Below, piece after piece: positions 44,537 to 53,745 of a stretch of 64,000 nt of DNA (the first letter of the stretch is position 1; every line of letters starts with the position of its first letter). The stretch is from Frigoriglobus tundricola. GTDB taxonomy: Bacteria > Planctomycetota > Planctomycetia > Gemmatales > Gemmataceae. The position numbers were made by a program, and so were the translations under genes. The DNA is taken from NCBI RefSeq assembly GCF_013128195.2, contig NZ_CP053452.2, positions 248,001 through 312,000 of the forward strand. Direction: 5' to 3'. The notes under the pieces were generated by a model. The model saw only the letters and a program-made list of their open reading frames with translations, ran no database searches and was not told the origin of the DNA.

Positions 44537-44954
44537 CGGCAGAGGATACCGCTCCCCGAAAGGGCGCTAACACGACCCTGTCCGGATTTTGATATTTTCG
44601 CCACTTCTAGCCATAAATACCGACATGGAATCACCTTGCATAAAATCCACTTCATCCGATCCGTGACTCGGTATCGACACCCTGCGGCGGTGATGGCGGC
44701 TCAGAGTACCACTTCTCGGGGACGACCTCATACAGATGAGCCTCTTAGCGGGCCTCCGGTCTTTCGGTCGCGGTCGAGCGTGGTTTTGCACGCGAGGCCC
44801 GACTGCGGATCACCGAGGCGGGCCTCGGTTGCGCCGAATCCGCTGAGCCAAGGGCCGTCGGGCCTCGTCGCAAAGCCTCCTCGACCACGTCCTACACCAC
44901 GTCTCCGCGCGGACCACGCTCAAACAGATGTGCCATCAGTCCGCAACGACACGC
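44537..44954. other. Non-coding region between DAB operon and terminator
   Basis: No convincing gene is seen. Two imperfect direct copies of about 38 bp (44708-44743 and 44896-44935, sharing ACCAC and ACAGATG blocks) lie 190 bp apart. A minus-strand mini-ORF with an AAGGTG site encodes about 19 residues starting MSVFMARSGEN at about 44625. The region is either a long 3' leader of the operon or holds a small RNA; neither can be shown. Confidence 0.4.
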
Positions 44955-46343
44955 TCAATTTGGCGGCACCCCCTTCTGGCCTTCGATCGTTCGAGCTTGG
45001 AGGATCGCTTCCGCCGCCTTGTGGCTCGATTCGACGTTCGGTTGCGGAAACAACCCGGCCATCAGGATGATGGCCGCCAGCGTCAGCACCGCGACCCGCT
45101 CGCGCGGGGTGATCGCCAGCGAAACGGTACTGACGTGCTGGCGGCCGGTGAACAGGAGCAGGTACGCGCGCAAGACGGCGATGCCGTTCAGTGCCGCTGC
45201 CCCAATGGTCGCGATCCCAACGAGAGGGTTGGCCGCGACCACGCCGTCCACCAGCACTTCCGCCGCAACGTACCCCATCGTCCCGGGAAAGCCCACACTC
45301 GCTAGCCCGGTCAAGAGGAAGCACACGGCCAACGCCGGGGAGTGTTCGTAGAGCCCGTGGTACCGGGTGAGGGAGAGCCGGCCCAGGCGGGCTTCGAGCG
45401 CCCGGAGCGTCAGCCCCAACCCGCACAGCGACAACATGACCGAGTGCCACAGCGCCAGCGACCCCGTCAGGGTGATCGGTGTGTGGAGCTGCATCCCCAC
45501 AAGGATGAGCGAGGCGTGACTGAGAAACAGGTACGCGAACAGCCGGCGGCCGTCCGTTTGCACCGTCGCCATGCCCGCGGCGTAGAGGGCCGTAATCGTC
45601 GAAACGGTTCCCAACCCGGTCAGCACCCAGTCCGGCGCGACGGGCAGCACGAGCCGCACCGCGAGATAGGCCCCGCTCAGCGGGGTGATGTACAGCAGGG
45701 AGTTCCCGAACGTGCTGCTCTCGCACAGGTCCGCGACCCACAAGTGGAACGGAACGGTGCCGCTGCGGACCAGCACCGCCAGGAGGAGCAGCGCGCCCGC
45801 GAGCGACCGCAGGTGGGGGAAGTTCGCGGCCGTGATCCACCCGGCGAACAGGAGGGCCACGAAGCCCCCCATGTGGAGCGCGTACACCCGCGTTGGCTTC
45901 GCCCGGCTCCGCAACTCGAAGTACGGCGGAACCGTCGAGACCGCCATGAGGCCGATCAGGAGCCACGGGTCCACGCACGCAAAAGCGGCCATGCGCATCG
46001 CCTCGCCGAACAGCATCCAGGCGAACGAGAAGCGGCCCATCTTCGTCCGCACCGTCGCGAGCGCGGTCAGAAAGTGGAGGAGCGCCACCAGCGGCAGGAG
46101 CGAGACGCTCAGTTCGTCCACGGCGAAGATGCCACCCGTCTCGGACGCGGGCCGGCCCCACCCGATCGGGAGGTTGAACGCAAACGCGGCCGCCGCGAGT
46201 ACGCTGCACGCCAGTGTCGCCCCGCTGAACCCCAGGCACCACCGCGACGCGGTCTCGGGGGCCCGCATGCGGCTGACGCACAGCGCCCCCACAAACGGGA
46301 TCGCGACCGCCAACTCGACCCAGGACGGCGCGAACGGGGTCAT
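44955..46343 (-). CDS. Second proton-antiporter-like membrane subunit of the DAB operon
   Basis: The 462-residue product is a polytopic membrane protein of the NuoL/NuoM/MrpA superfamily, with helices such as VYALHMGGFVALLFAGWITA, SGTVPFHLWVADLCESS and TLTGSLALWHSVMLSLCGLG. The charged residues expected in the ion path are partly visible (E in VAAEVL, K rare). Its ATG overlaps the TGA of the preceding subunit by four bases, so it is tightly coupled to it. It probably joins the DAB complex as an extra ion-conducting subunit. The wider gene is not part of a Nuo operon. Confidence 0.85.
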   Translation of the reverse strand: MTPFAPSWVELAVAIPFVGALCVSRMRAPETASRWCLGFSGATLACSVLAAAAFAFNLPIGWGRPASETGGIFAVDELSVSLLPLVALLHFLTALATVRTKMGRFSFAWMLFGEAMRMAAFACVDPWLLIGLMAVSTVPPYFELRSRAKPTRVYALHMGGFVALLFAGWITAANFPHLRSLAGALLLLAVLVRSGTVPFHLWVADLCESSTFGNSLLYITPLSGAYLAVRLVLPVAPDWVLTGLGTVSTITALYAAGMATVQTDGRRLFAYLFLSHASLILVGMQLHTPITLTGSLALWHSVMLSLCGLGLTLRALEARLGRLSLTRYHGLYEHSPALAVCFLLTGLASVGFPGTMGYVAAEVLVDGVVAANPLVGIATIGAAALNGIAVLRAYLLLFTGRQHVSTVSLAITPRERVAVLTLAAIILMAGLFPQPNVESSHKAAEAILQARTIEGQKGVPPN

Positions 46344-47806
46344 ACGTCACTCCGCGCCGCGGCGGCGGCTGCCGGTTCAGGAGGAGCCGGGCACGGCGCG
46401 GCGCCCGAACCGGGCTCGCGCGGATCGGGCGCCGCGTTCAGCCACGCGGTCAGCCGCCACTCCCGGTCGTCGAACCACTGGAACACCGCCACGAACGGGC
46501 GCACGACGAACCGGTCGAGGGCGACGTCCAGGTAGCCGCGTTCGAGCGCGAACCGGTAGACCCACTGCCGGAGCGCGACCGGGAGCAGCCCGAGCCAGAA
46601 CCCGGTCCGGTGCTGGAGCCGCCCGCCGATGGCGTTTTCCAGCCGGCGGTAGTCCTGAAGGAGCGACGGGGCGCGGACGAACTGGAGCGTGCGCATGCAC
46701 GCGTGCCCGATCAGGTGGGCCAGCGCGACGTACCACAAGAACGGGACCCAGTGGCCGGCCCCGATCTCGATCACGATCAGCCCCACCTGGGTCAGCGAGG
46801 CGAACGAGAGCGCGGACTTGATGTCCGTCTGCACGCTCCCGGCCAAGTACGCGAACGCGGCCGTCAGCAGCCCCAGGGCGACGACGGCCACCGCCAGCCA
46901 CACCGAGGCCGCGATCAGGGCGTTCGCCCGGAGCAGCAGGAACGCGCCGAGGTGAACGGACAGCGCGCCGTAAAAGACGGCGCTCGACGGGGTCGGCCCC
47001 TCCATCGCCCGCGGCAGCCAGCCGGAGAACGGGAGCAGCGCCGACTTGCCGGCCGCCGCCAGGAGCAGCAGCAGCCCGACCAGCAGGGCCTGGTCGCTCG
47101 TCGTGGGCGCGGCCCCGCCCGGCCAGCCGGAGCCGAGGAGCCGGTCGAAGTCGCCCTCCCCGGCCATCTGGTGCATCACCACCGCGGCCGTCAGCAGGGC
47201 GGCGTCGGACACCCGGTACACGGCCCAGATCCGCAAGCCGTTGCGGGCCGGCGCCGGGCGCTCCTGGAAGTACGCCACGAGCAGCGCGCTCGACAGCCCG
47301 ACCAGTTCCCAGCCCGTGAACAGCGTCTCGATCGTGCCGGCGGCCGAGGCCGTTACCATGCCGCAAAGAAACACACCGAACAGGACGAAGAACCGGTTGT
47401 ACCCCGGCTCGCGGTGGAGGTACTTCACCGCGAACGCGCCGATCGTGCCGCACAGCAGGTACGACAGAATGACCAGCGGTATGGACAACCGGTCGAAGAC
47501 GAACTTGGCCGAGAAATGGTAGTGCTCGTGACCGGCGCCGGCGTGGGCGTGGATCTCGACCCAGTTGCCCAGGTCGAGAACGACGTGCCGGTGGCCCGAG
47601 ACCAGCATGGACAGGAACAGGCCGCAGGCGGCCAACAGGCCGACGAACGTGAGCCACCGCGTCGCGCGCGCGGAGGTCGCCTCGGTCAGCCGGTACCCGA
47701 GTAAAGACGGCAGCCCGAGCAGCCCGAGCAGAAGGAAGGGCACGGTGACCGTCACCCCGCCGACCCACGTCATGAACTCGATCGTGTCAGGCAGTGTGTC
47801 AGACAT
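46340..47806 (-). CDS. dabB: DabB-type proton-conducting membrane subunit (NuoL-like)
   Basis: The 488-residue product is a NuoL/MrpA-like antiporter subunit with many helices. Family markers are the TGWELVGLSSALLVAYF segment (conserved Glu), KSALLPFSGWLPRAMEGPTP (the classic Lys and GPTPVSA-like turn) and HLIGHACMRTLQF. The C-terminal part turns hydrophilic and Pro/Ala-rich. Its start overlaps the end of dabA by eight bases. In DAB systems this subunit conducts cations that power the DabA hydration of CO2. The pairing with dabA supports the name. Confidence 0.88.
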   Translation of the reverse strand: MSDTLPDTIEFMTWVGGVTVTVPFLLLGLLGLPSLLGYRLTEATSARATRWLTFVGLLAACGLFLSMLVSGHRHVVLDLGNWVEIHAHAGAGHEHYHFSAKFVFDRLSIPLVILSYLLCGTIGAFAVKYLHREPGYNRFFVLFGVFLCGMVTASAAGTIETLFTGWELVGLSSALLVAYFQERPAPARNGLRIWAVYRVSDAALLTAAVVMHQMAGEGDFDRLLGSGWPGGAAPTTSDQALLVGLLLLLAAAGKSALLPFSGWLPRAMEGPTPSSAVFYGALSVHLGAFLLLRANALIAASVWLAVAVVALGLLTAAFAYLAGSVQTDIKSALSFASLTQVGLIVIEIGAGHWVPFLWYVALAHLIGHACMRTLQFVRAPSLLQDYRRLENAIGGRLQHRTGFWLGLLPVALRQWVYRFALERGYLDVALDRFVVRPFVAVFQWFDDREWRLTAWLNAAPDPREPGSGAAPCPAPPEPAAAAAARSDV

Positions 47807-50800
47807 GGGCGGGCGCGGGGCTCCGTGATTGTGCCGGGGCGATTTCGGCGAACTCCAGGTGCTCGCGCCACCCCCGGTACCAGTCCAGCGAACTGGTGGC
47901 GGTCGGCAGCGCGGTCGCGGTCGGGCGGTACTCGCGGAACTCGCCCCGCTCGAACAATCGAATCCGGGCCGAGTCGGGGTCCAGCACGGCCAACTGGACC
48001 CACCCGTTGCGCGTCATGCTGTCGATCATCTTGCCGACCGGGGTGTCCTGCTTCATGACGCCCAGCATCACCTCCGGCGTCGTTTCGCACACGATCAAGA
48101 GCCGCACCGGCTCGTGGATCTCGACCATCTGCCAGGGCAGCCCCGTCCGCAGGTCGCTGGCGGCGCCGTCCATCACGCCGAGTAGGGCGGTAATGTTGTG
48201 CGGCAGTTTCGTCCCGCAGCCGTAGCCGGGCGAATCGACATGGGAGAAGAAGTATTCCAGATTGATGCCGCCGCACACCGGATAGACGGCAGACAGGGTG
48301 CGGGCCAGGATTGCGGCGTCCGGCGTCTCCTGGGTCGGGTCGTAGGACGTCAGGAACGCGCGGCGGTCGAAGAACAGCCCGCGGGTCCGCGCCCGGCGGC
48401 CGACCACGCAAATCGCGTTCGTCGCGTGCCCCAGTTCGGGCCGCGTCTGGGCCAGGTCTTCCGACCGGCCCTCGACGTGCCGCCGCGCCTCGGCAAAGGA
48501 CTGCGTGAGCGACGCCGACATGAACCGGCGGGACCGCTCGTGCGCGTTGCGGGCGCCCGTCGCCTCGAACACCCACCGGTGGTCGGCCAGTTCGGCGCGG
48601 TGCGTTTCGGGCACCCGGTCCAGGTCGAAGAAGGTGACCGAGTCGTCACAGGTGCCGTGGTACCCGCCGACGAACCAGGTCTCGGCGGGCACGACGATCC
48701 CGCGCCCGACGAGCCCGGCCCGGACGCGGGCGTCGTTCATCATCTGGGCGAACGCGCGGGCGTTGGGCGCGCCGGGGCTGCCGCCGCACGCGCCGCAGTC
48801 GTACGCCGATTTGTGCGGGTTGTTCAGGCTGTCCGACCCGTGCCCGATGACGAACACGATCCGCGCGAACCCGCCGGTGAGCCCGATGTCGCGTAACAGG
48901 CGCTCGCCGGACGCGACCATCTCGTCGACGGTGAACCCGACCCGCCCGCACTCGGGGCCGGGGGCCGCTTCGGTCCGCTCGAGCCGCAGCCGGGTGCGCG
49001 GGGTCGGGCGCACGAGCATTCGGCCCAGCCGCACGCGAACCCTGGCGGTCAACCGCGGAAATAGGATGCGGGCCACGAGCGGCACCGTCGCCACCACCCC
49101 GGTGAGCGCGGCCAGCGCGCCGAGGACGACGGCGCGGCTGGCCGTGTGGACGCGGTGGGCGAGCGTCCCCAGCGCCCACCCCGCCCGCTGCTGGAACTCG
49201 TGCGCGCCCTCCAGCCCCTCTTCCGGCTCCTCGCGCACCCAGTGGTTCGGCACGATGACGATCGGGCACAGCGGCACGAAGTGCGCGTCCGTCGCGCCGC
49301 GGTAATAGATCGGAACGGCGAAGAACCCGGCGGCCCCGAAGGTCTCGCAGTCCGGTGCGACCTCTTCCAGGTGGCGGCGGAACGACTCTTCGCGCTCGTC
49401 GAGGCACGTGACGACCTGAAAGCGCGGCGCCGCCGGCTTCTGACTGGCGTGAAGCGCGAGTGCGTCCAGCGTCTGGGCGAGGAACCGGCGCTCGTAGGCC
49501 CGGTGGAAGATGCTGCGCCGCTCCAGGGCGTTGAACGCTTCGATCTCCGCCAGCAGCGACCGCCATTCAGACGGGGAGAGCCGTTGCAGGTTCTCCGGCA
49601 CCCAGCCGAATAGTTGCGCGAGCTGAAACACGGGGAACGCCCGCTCCTCGATCTGCGGCGCGGGCCGCACGAGGCGGGCGCGGAGGTGCGCCCGAACGGT
49701 CGAGAGGGGACCGCGGAAGCCGAGGCACTCACGGGCGGCATCGGCCACCGCGTAGCGGTCCAGAAGGAGCCGGATGGCGACGAATTCGATCAGGCTGCCC
49801 GGCCGGATGGGCCGGGCGACGCGGTCGCCCCGCTCCTCGACCTGACGGAGCATCCCGGCCCACCCGCGAAGGGCCAAGAACGTCGCGGACAGAAAATCGT
49901 CCCACTCGTCCTCGACGACCCCCAGCCCGGCGAGCGCGAGGAGCGCCACTTCGAGCGGGGTCGTTCCCGTGTCCTGAAGCCGAGCGAGTTCCGCACTCAG
50001 GCCGGAGAGCCACGGCGCGGGCAGGCCGCCGCCCCGCCGGTACAGGGAGCAGAACGACTGGAAGAAGCCGCGGTCGGTTTCGGGCAGCGCCCAGTGCGCC
50101 ACGCCCTGATCCAGATACGCGGCACAAAAACGGACGAGCAGATCGTTTACCGCCAGATCGGTGTCGAACCCCGTTACGGCCAGCACCAGGTCGCGGTGGC
50201 GAACCGGGTCGGCTTCTGCCGGCGGTGGTGGAGCGTGGGCGGCGCCCTGCTGGCACACCGCCCAGAGCGATTCGAGCGCGAACGCTTCCCAGGTCTTTTC
50301 GTTCCAGTTCTCGATGTCCGCCTCGCCGAAACGGGCAAGCAGCGCCCGCGCCCAGGCGGGGGTCGCACCGTTGCGGCCCCGCAGATCGCGCATGACCCAC
50401 CGCCGCGTCTCGGCGATCAACATCAGCCGCGCGTCCGCCGACGCCTCGGGCCGCACTTTCTTCAGCGCGTCGGTCTCGGCGACGAACCAGTTCAGTTCGA
50501 CCGCCGGGGCGGTCACGACCGGCGATTGCAGCATCGCCAACCGCAGTTCCGACCGGGAACACAGCCCGCCAACCGGTTCGGCGGCCCAGGCGCCGAGGTC
50601 ATCGGCCAGGACCGCCTGGAGTTCCGACAACCGGATGCGCCCGCGTGCCAGCGCCGCCCGGTAGCGGTCTTCGGTCAGGTACGGTTGGCACCCGAACACC
50701 TCGGCGGCGTGGCGCACCGCCTGATCGAACGACAGGTGTTCGAACGCGTGCAGCGTGTTGTGGTGGATGAAGACGGTGATCGGCCCCTGGGCCGGGAGCA

Positions 50801-50876
50801 GGTGCGCGGCGTGTTCGATCGCGTGCCGCAGCCGGTCCTGTCCCACGTCCGGCGTATCGGACCGATCAGCGGGCAT
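47799..50876 (-). CDS. dabA: DabA (DUF2309) inorganic carbon uptake protein
   Basis: From ATG at 50876 the product has 1025 residues (GTG 50897/50900 are alternatives). It shows the DUF2309 start FIHHNTLHAFEHLSF. The beta-carbonic-anhydrase-like zinc site is complete: Cys and Asp in VTCLDEREES (about 491/493), His in VIGHGSDS (about 679) and Cys in AYDCGACGG (about 694). The Cys-x-Asp and the His-to-Cys spacing of 15 equal those of characterised DabA. With DabB it forms an energised CO2-to-bicarbonate pump at the inner membrane face. First gene of a three-gene operon. Confidence 0.92.
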   Translation of the reverse strand: MPADRSDTPDVGQDRLRHAIEHAAHLLPAQGPITVFIHHNTLHAFEHLSFDQAVRHAAEVFGCQPYLTEDRYRAALARGRIRLSELQAVLADDLGAWAAEPVGGLCSRSELRLAMLQSPVVTAPAVELNWFVAETDALKKVRPEASADARLMLIAETRRWVMRDLRGRNGATPAWARALLARFGEADIENWNEKTWEAFALESLWAVCQQGAAHAPPPPAEADPVRHRDLVLAVTGFDTDLAVNDLLVRFCAAYLDQGVAHWALPETDRGFFQSFCSLYRRGGGLPAPWLSGLSAELARLQDTGTTPLEVALLALAGLGVVEDEWDDFLSATFLALRGWAGMLRQVEERGDRVARPIRPGSLIEFVAIRLLLDRYAVADAARECLGFRGPLSTVRAHLRARLVRPAPQIEERAFPVFQLAQLFGWVPENLQRLSPSEWRSLLAEIEAFNALERRSIFHRAYERRFLAQTLDALALHASQKPAAPRFQVVTCLDEREESFRRHLEEVAPDCETFGAAGFFAVPIYYRGATDAHFVPLCPIVIVPNHWVREEPEEGLEGAHEFQQRAGWALGTLAHRVHTASRAVVLGALAALTGVVATVPLVARILFPRLTARVRVRLGRMLVRPTPRTRLRLERTEAAPGPECGRVGFTVDEMVASGERLLRDIGLTGGFARIVFVIGHGSDSLNNPHKSAYDCGACGGSPGAPNARAFAQMMNDARVRAGLVGRGIVVPAETWFVGGYHGTCDDSVTFFDLDRVPETHRAELADHRWVFEATGARNAHERSRRFMSASLTQSFAEARRHVEGRSEDLAQTRPELGHATNAICVVGRRARTRGLFFDRRAFLTSYDPTQETPDAAILARTLSAVYPVCGGINLEYFFSHVDSPGYGCGTKLPHNITALLGVMDGAASDLRTGLPWQMVEIHEPVRLLIVCETTPEVMLGVMKQDTPVGKMIDSMTRNGWVQLAVLDPDSARIRLFERGEFREYRPTATALPTATSSLDWYRGWREHLEFAEIAPAQSRSPAPAHV

Positions 50877-51197
50877 TTCGGGTTCCGCGCGAGTCACCAC
50901 AAAACGCCGAGGCGTCTTGGGTGCAGAGGTAAAGAACGTGATTCACTCCGAAAGGTTACTCGGTTGTAACCGCTGCGCCGAGCCTGATCGTGTCGAAGAC
51001 TCGGTTTTTCAAAGAGTGTAGCAGCAGGCGGGAGCGAGTCCGGGATCGGGAGGACCGGGCGGGGACCCGTCTTCGGATCTGCACAAGACCTGCCCCTCCC
51101 CCCTCCCCGAAGGGAGGGGGCGGAGGGTTAGGTCTTTCTTCACTTACGCACCGGAAGACGCTGCGCAACCCGCTCAGCCCCGATTGCTAATGTATCG
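50877..51197. other. Intergenic region upstream of dabA
   Basis: No gene is seen. It contains a copy of the palindromic CCTCCC/GGGAGG repeat at 51091-51139 with the flank GGTTAGGTCTTTCTTCAC, close to the porin gene fragment. The dabA promoter should lie between 50877 and about 51080, but no clear core elements can be named. Confidence 0.5.
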
Positions 51198-52000
51198 CTA
51201 GAACTGCCAGTGGAGTCTGGCCTGGAAGACGTTGACCGGGCCGCGGTCACGGTTGAACGCCGGGTTCGCGAAGAGCTGGTAGTTGAACGCCAGGTTTACG
51301 CCCTTCGTGATGGCAAAATCATAATACGCTTCCAAAGACATCTCGGGGGCGTAGGTCAAGTTGCTGTCGCCGTTCAGAATGCCCGTGCCACCGGCCTTCA
51401 GGAAGGCCTGCTGCTGGGACGAAGCGCCGACCAGGTTCCCGACCAAACCGAAGGTGTCGCCGGGCCGGCGCCATGCGGCGCCTTTGACGCTCAGGCCCAG
51501 TTGTACCGTCCAGTCCACGTCGGTGTACGCCGCTGCCGAAACGTGGCCGTCTTGCCAGCCGAGCCGACCGAACAGGCCGAGGTTCTTCGCAACCTCCTGT
51601 TCCCAGTTCACCCCGAAGCCGTACTTGTACCGGAACGCGAAGGCACCCCTTGGGATGGTCGCTTCCGTTCCTTGCGGGCTGTTGAGAGGCGGAGGAGAGG
51701 CGAGCAGCAGCGGGGTCGCCACGTTATAGCTGGCGAGGTACCCGTGGTCGACCCAGGCCTGGAGCCGGACGGCCCCGGGACGGTCCGCTACGCGCCACCG
51801 GCGCTCCCATTCCAGTATCATCCCCCACTCTTTCCAAAACTCCCCGTCGGAGGTAACCTCCCCGGATTCGATGGGGTACGCGAAGATGCGGTCATCGGCG
51901 GTGAGGCCGTTCGGGGTGCCGGGCAGTTGGAACCAGCCGTAGCGCAGGGTCCAATCCTTCTGGTTCAGTTCAAGGGCAATTCCCGTGGTGTACCCGATGG
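51198..52000 (-). pseudogene. OprB-type porin, 3' fragment
   Basis: This fragment gives the C-terminal half of a carbohydrate porin: IGYTTGIALELNQKDWTLRY, DGEFWKEWGMILEWERRWRV, LGLFGRLGWQDGHVSAAAY, and the typical last strand NVFQARLHWQF ending in Phe. The 5' part lies at 54962-55810. The two halves join in frame if 52001-54969 is removed (two ISs plus one target copy), giving 547 residues. The upstream in-frame residues to 52043 belong to the IS. The gene is inactivated by insertion. Confidence 0.9.
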
Positions 52001-53738
52001 GGAGGTCACGCCGCGGTTTGCGCCGGGACATCCTCTGATTCATGGCAGAGTGTATCTCGTTTGCGGAACGGGCACCCGGGCCGTTCCGCGAAGAACCGGC
52101 TCATGCGGTCGTCTTGGCTCAGCACGGCGGCACGCAGTTGCAAGATCGATTCGGCTCCCGCGGGACGGTTCCAATGCTTCTGCTTGCTCTTCACCCGAGC
52201 GTTGACCTCGCCCACCAGTGATTCGACCAAACTGCTCGTCGTTGGCAATCCCTCCCGTCGGTACCGCGGGTACGCCATGCGGTCCCGATTGTTCCCCAAG
52301 TAGCTCCGCGCCTGGGCCACCACGCGACGCGGATCTCGACGCTCCTCGGCCGTCTGTGCCTCACCCGGCGGGGACTCGCCCAGGCGCTCCTGCCAGTGGT
52401 CCAATTCGGTCAGCACGTCCCCGACGCGACCCTGCCAACACGCGCGCATCCAGACCAAGTATTGGGACCAACCCGATGTCTCATCGGCGCTCACCGCCGT
52501 AGCCGACGAGAACACGTAACAGACCGCGTGCAGGAAATCCACGATCGGTTCGAAGGTCCCGAAGTACCCCCGATGGATCGACCAGTTGTATGCGCTACCG
52601 TCGGCCACGAACGCCCGACGCGGGGCCTCATAAAAGTGCCGCTCTTGGGCCTCCGCACCCATCATCGGACCGAACGAGGCACTCGTCTCCAGGCTCGCCA
52701 CACAGGTCCTCACCAACCGCTTCGGGGACCAACGTTCGGACCCTTCGGATTCCCCGACCAGCGGCACCGGAGGCGTCGGTTCGTCCGGGTTTTCTTGGGC
52801 CGCCGCTTCGCCCGCCGATCCCTTCATCAGCTGCACCAGACGCTGCACGCGACGCGGACATCGGAACGATTCGGGCGGCTCGGGACACGGGTCCGCGGCG
52901 AACGCGGGACCGCTCAACGTGGCCAGACACGCGACCTTGTCCTCCTTGTTCTGGGCCTGGTGAACACCCGGACCGGCGTCCGCGGCGCGGGTCCGAATCC
53001 GCCCCCCGTCGATCTCGACCACCACGGCCTCGGGCACCACCGCGGTCCGGGGTTCCAACTGGCGGCGCCGGTGCTCGACCACCTTCTGGTCGCGCGCGGC
53101 GATGAGTTCGCGCCCGACCTCGTGAGCCAATCGGCGCACCTGGTTCTCGCTGATGTGGACCCCGGTCATCTGCACGGCGTCGGTGGCATCACGGAACGAG
53201 GAGAACCGTGCGGCGGCCGTGACGATGCGCTGGATGACCGAGGAACTGAAGGCGTGCTCATCCAACCCCAGAGTCGCCCGCAGGGGGAAAAAAGTCCCGT
53301 CGGCAGGCGGGACAGTGGGCGATCCGTTCGGCCTGTTGAACCGTGGCCCCTTGCGCCGCGAGTGCCCGAGTGTGCGTGCGGGTGGGGCAACGCTCGCCAC
53401 ACACGGGACACGGGGACTCGTCGGGCACCTTCTGGGCCTGCTGTTGGAGCATCTGTTGGAGGGCGCCCTCGGTCAGCCCTTGTGCCGCCGCGGTGGCGAT
53501 CTGCTCCATCGTTCGGAAATCGACGTCCAACCCCGGCCCGTCCTCCCCGAACGCTCGCTTGGAGACGATTTTGCCCCACTCGGCCGCCAACGCCCGCAAC
53601 CGGTCGAGTTCCTCGGCTGTGAAACGCGGTGTGCTCATGACTCGTCCTGCACTGCACTTGCGACGAATGCGCCCCATGCGTTTCCTATCCCGCTTGCACA
53701 GCGTCGCAAAGCCCACTGCAAACCGCGGCGTGGCCTCC
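52001..53738 (-). mobile_element. ISKra4-family insertion sequence, about 1738 bp
   Basis: Ends at 52001-52021 (starting GGAGGTCACGCCGCGGTTTG) and 53718-53738 are inverted repeats with one mismatch in 21. Flanking copies of CCGATGG (51994-52000 and 53739-53745) mark a 7- or 8-bp target duplication; one base is ambiguous. It lies in the OprB-type porin gene, directly next to an IS1-like element. Confidence 0.9.
52006..53638 (-). CDS. ISKra4-type transposase in two overlapping frames
   Basis: The first frame (53258-53638; open from 53716) gives MSTPRFTAEELDRLRALAAE and a zinc-binding CPVCGERCP...CPACRRDF. The second frame (52006 to about 53290) continues with FFPLRATLGLDEHAFSSSVI, VVVEIDGGRIRTR (first Asp), FVADGSAYNWSIHRGYFG (second Asp) and SSLVESLVGEVNARVK (Glu). 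The frame change is within ACTTTTTTCCCCCTG on the coding strand at about 53283-53297 and again needs +1 (or -2). Each part looks otherwise intact. Confidence 0.85.
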
Positions 53739-53745
53739 CCGATGG

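Noticed and set aside
44636-45070. 144-residue plus-strand open frame
   Set aside because: It overlaps the end of the DAB operon antisense and has low-complexity Arg/Pro/Ser composition with no ribosome-binding site.
44955-47806. Complex I (nuo) operon
   Set aside because: Two NuoL/M-like genes are present but no other Nuo subunits; the DabA gene gives a better explanation.
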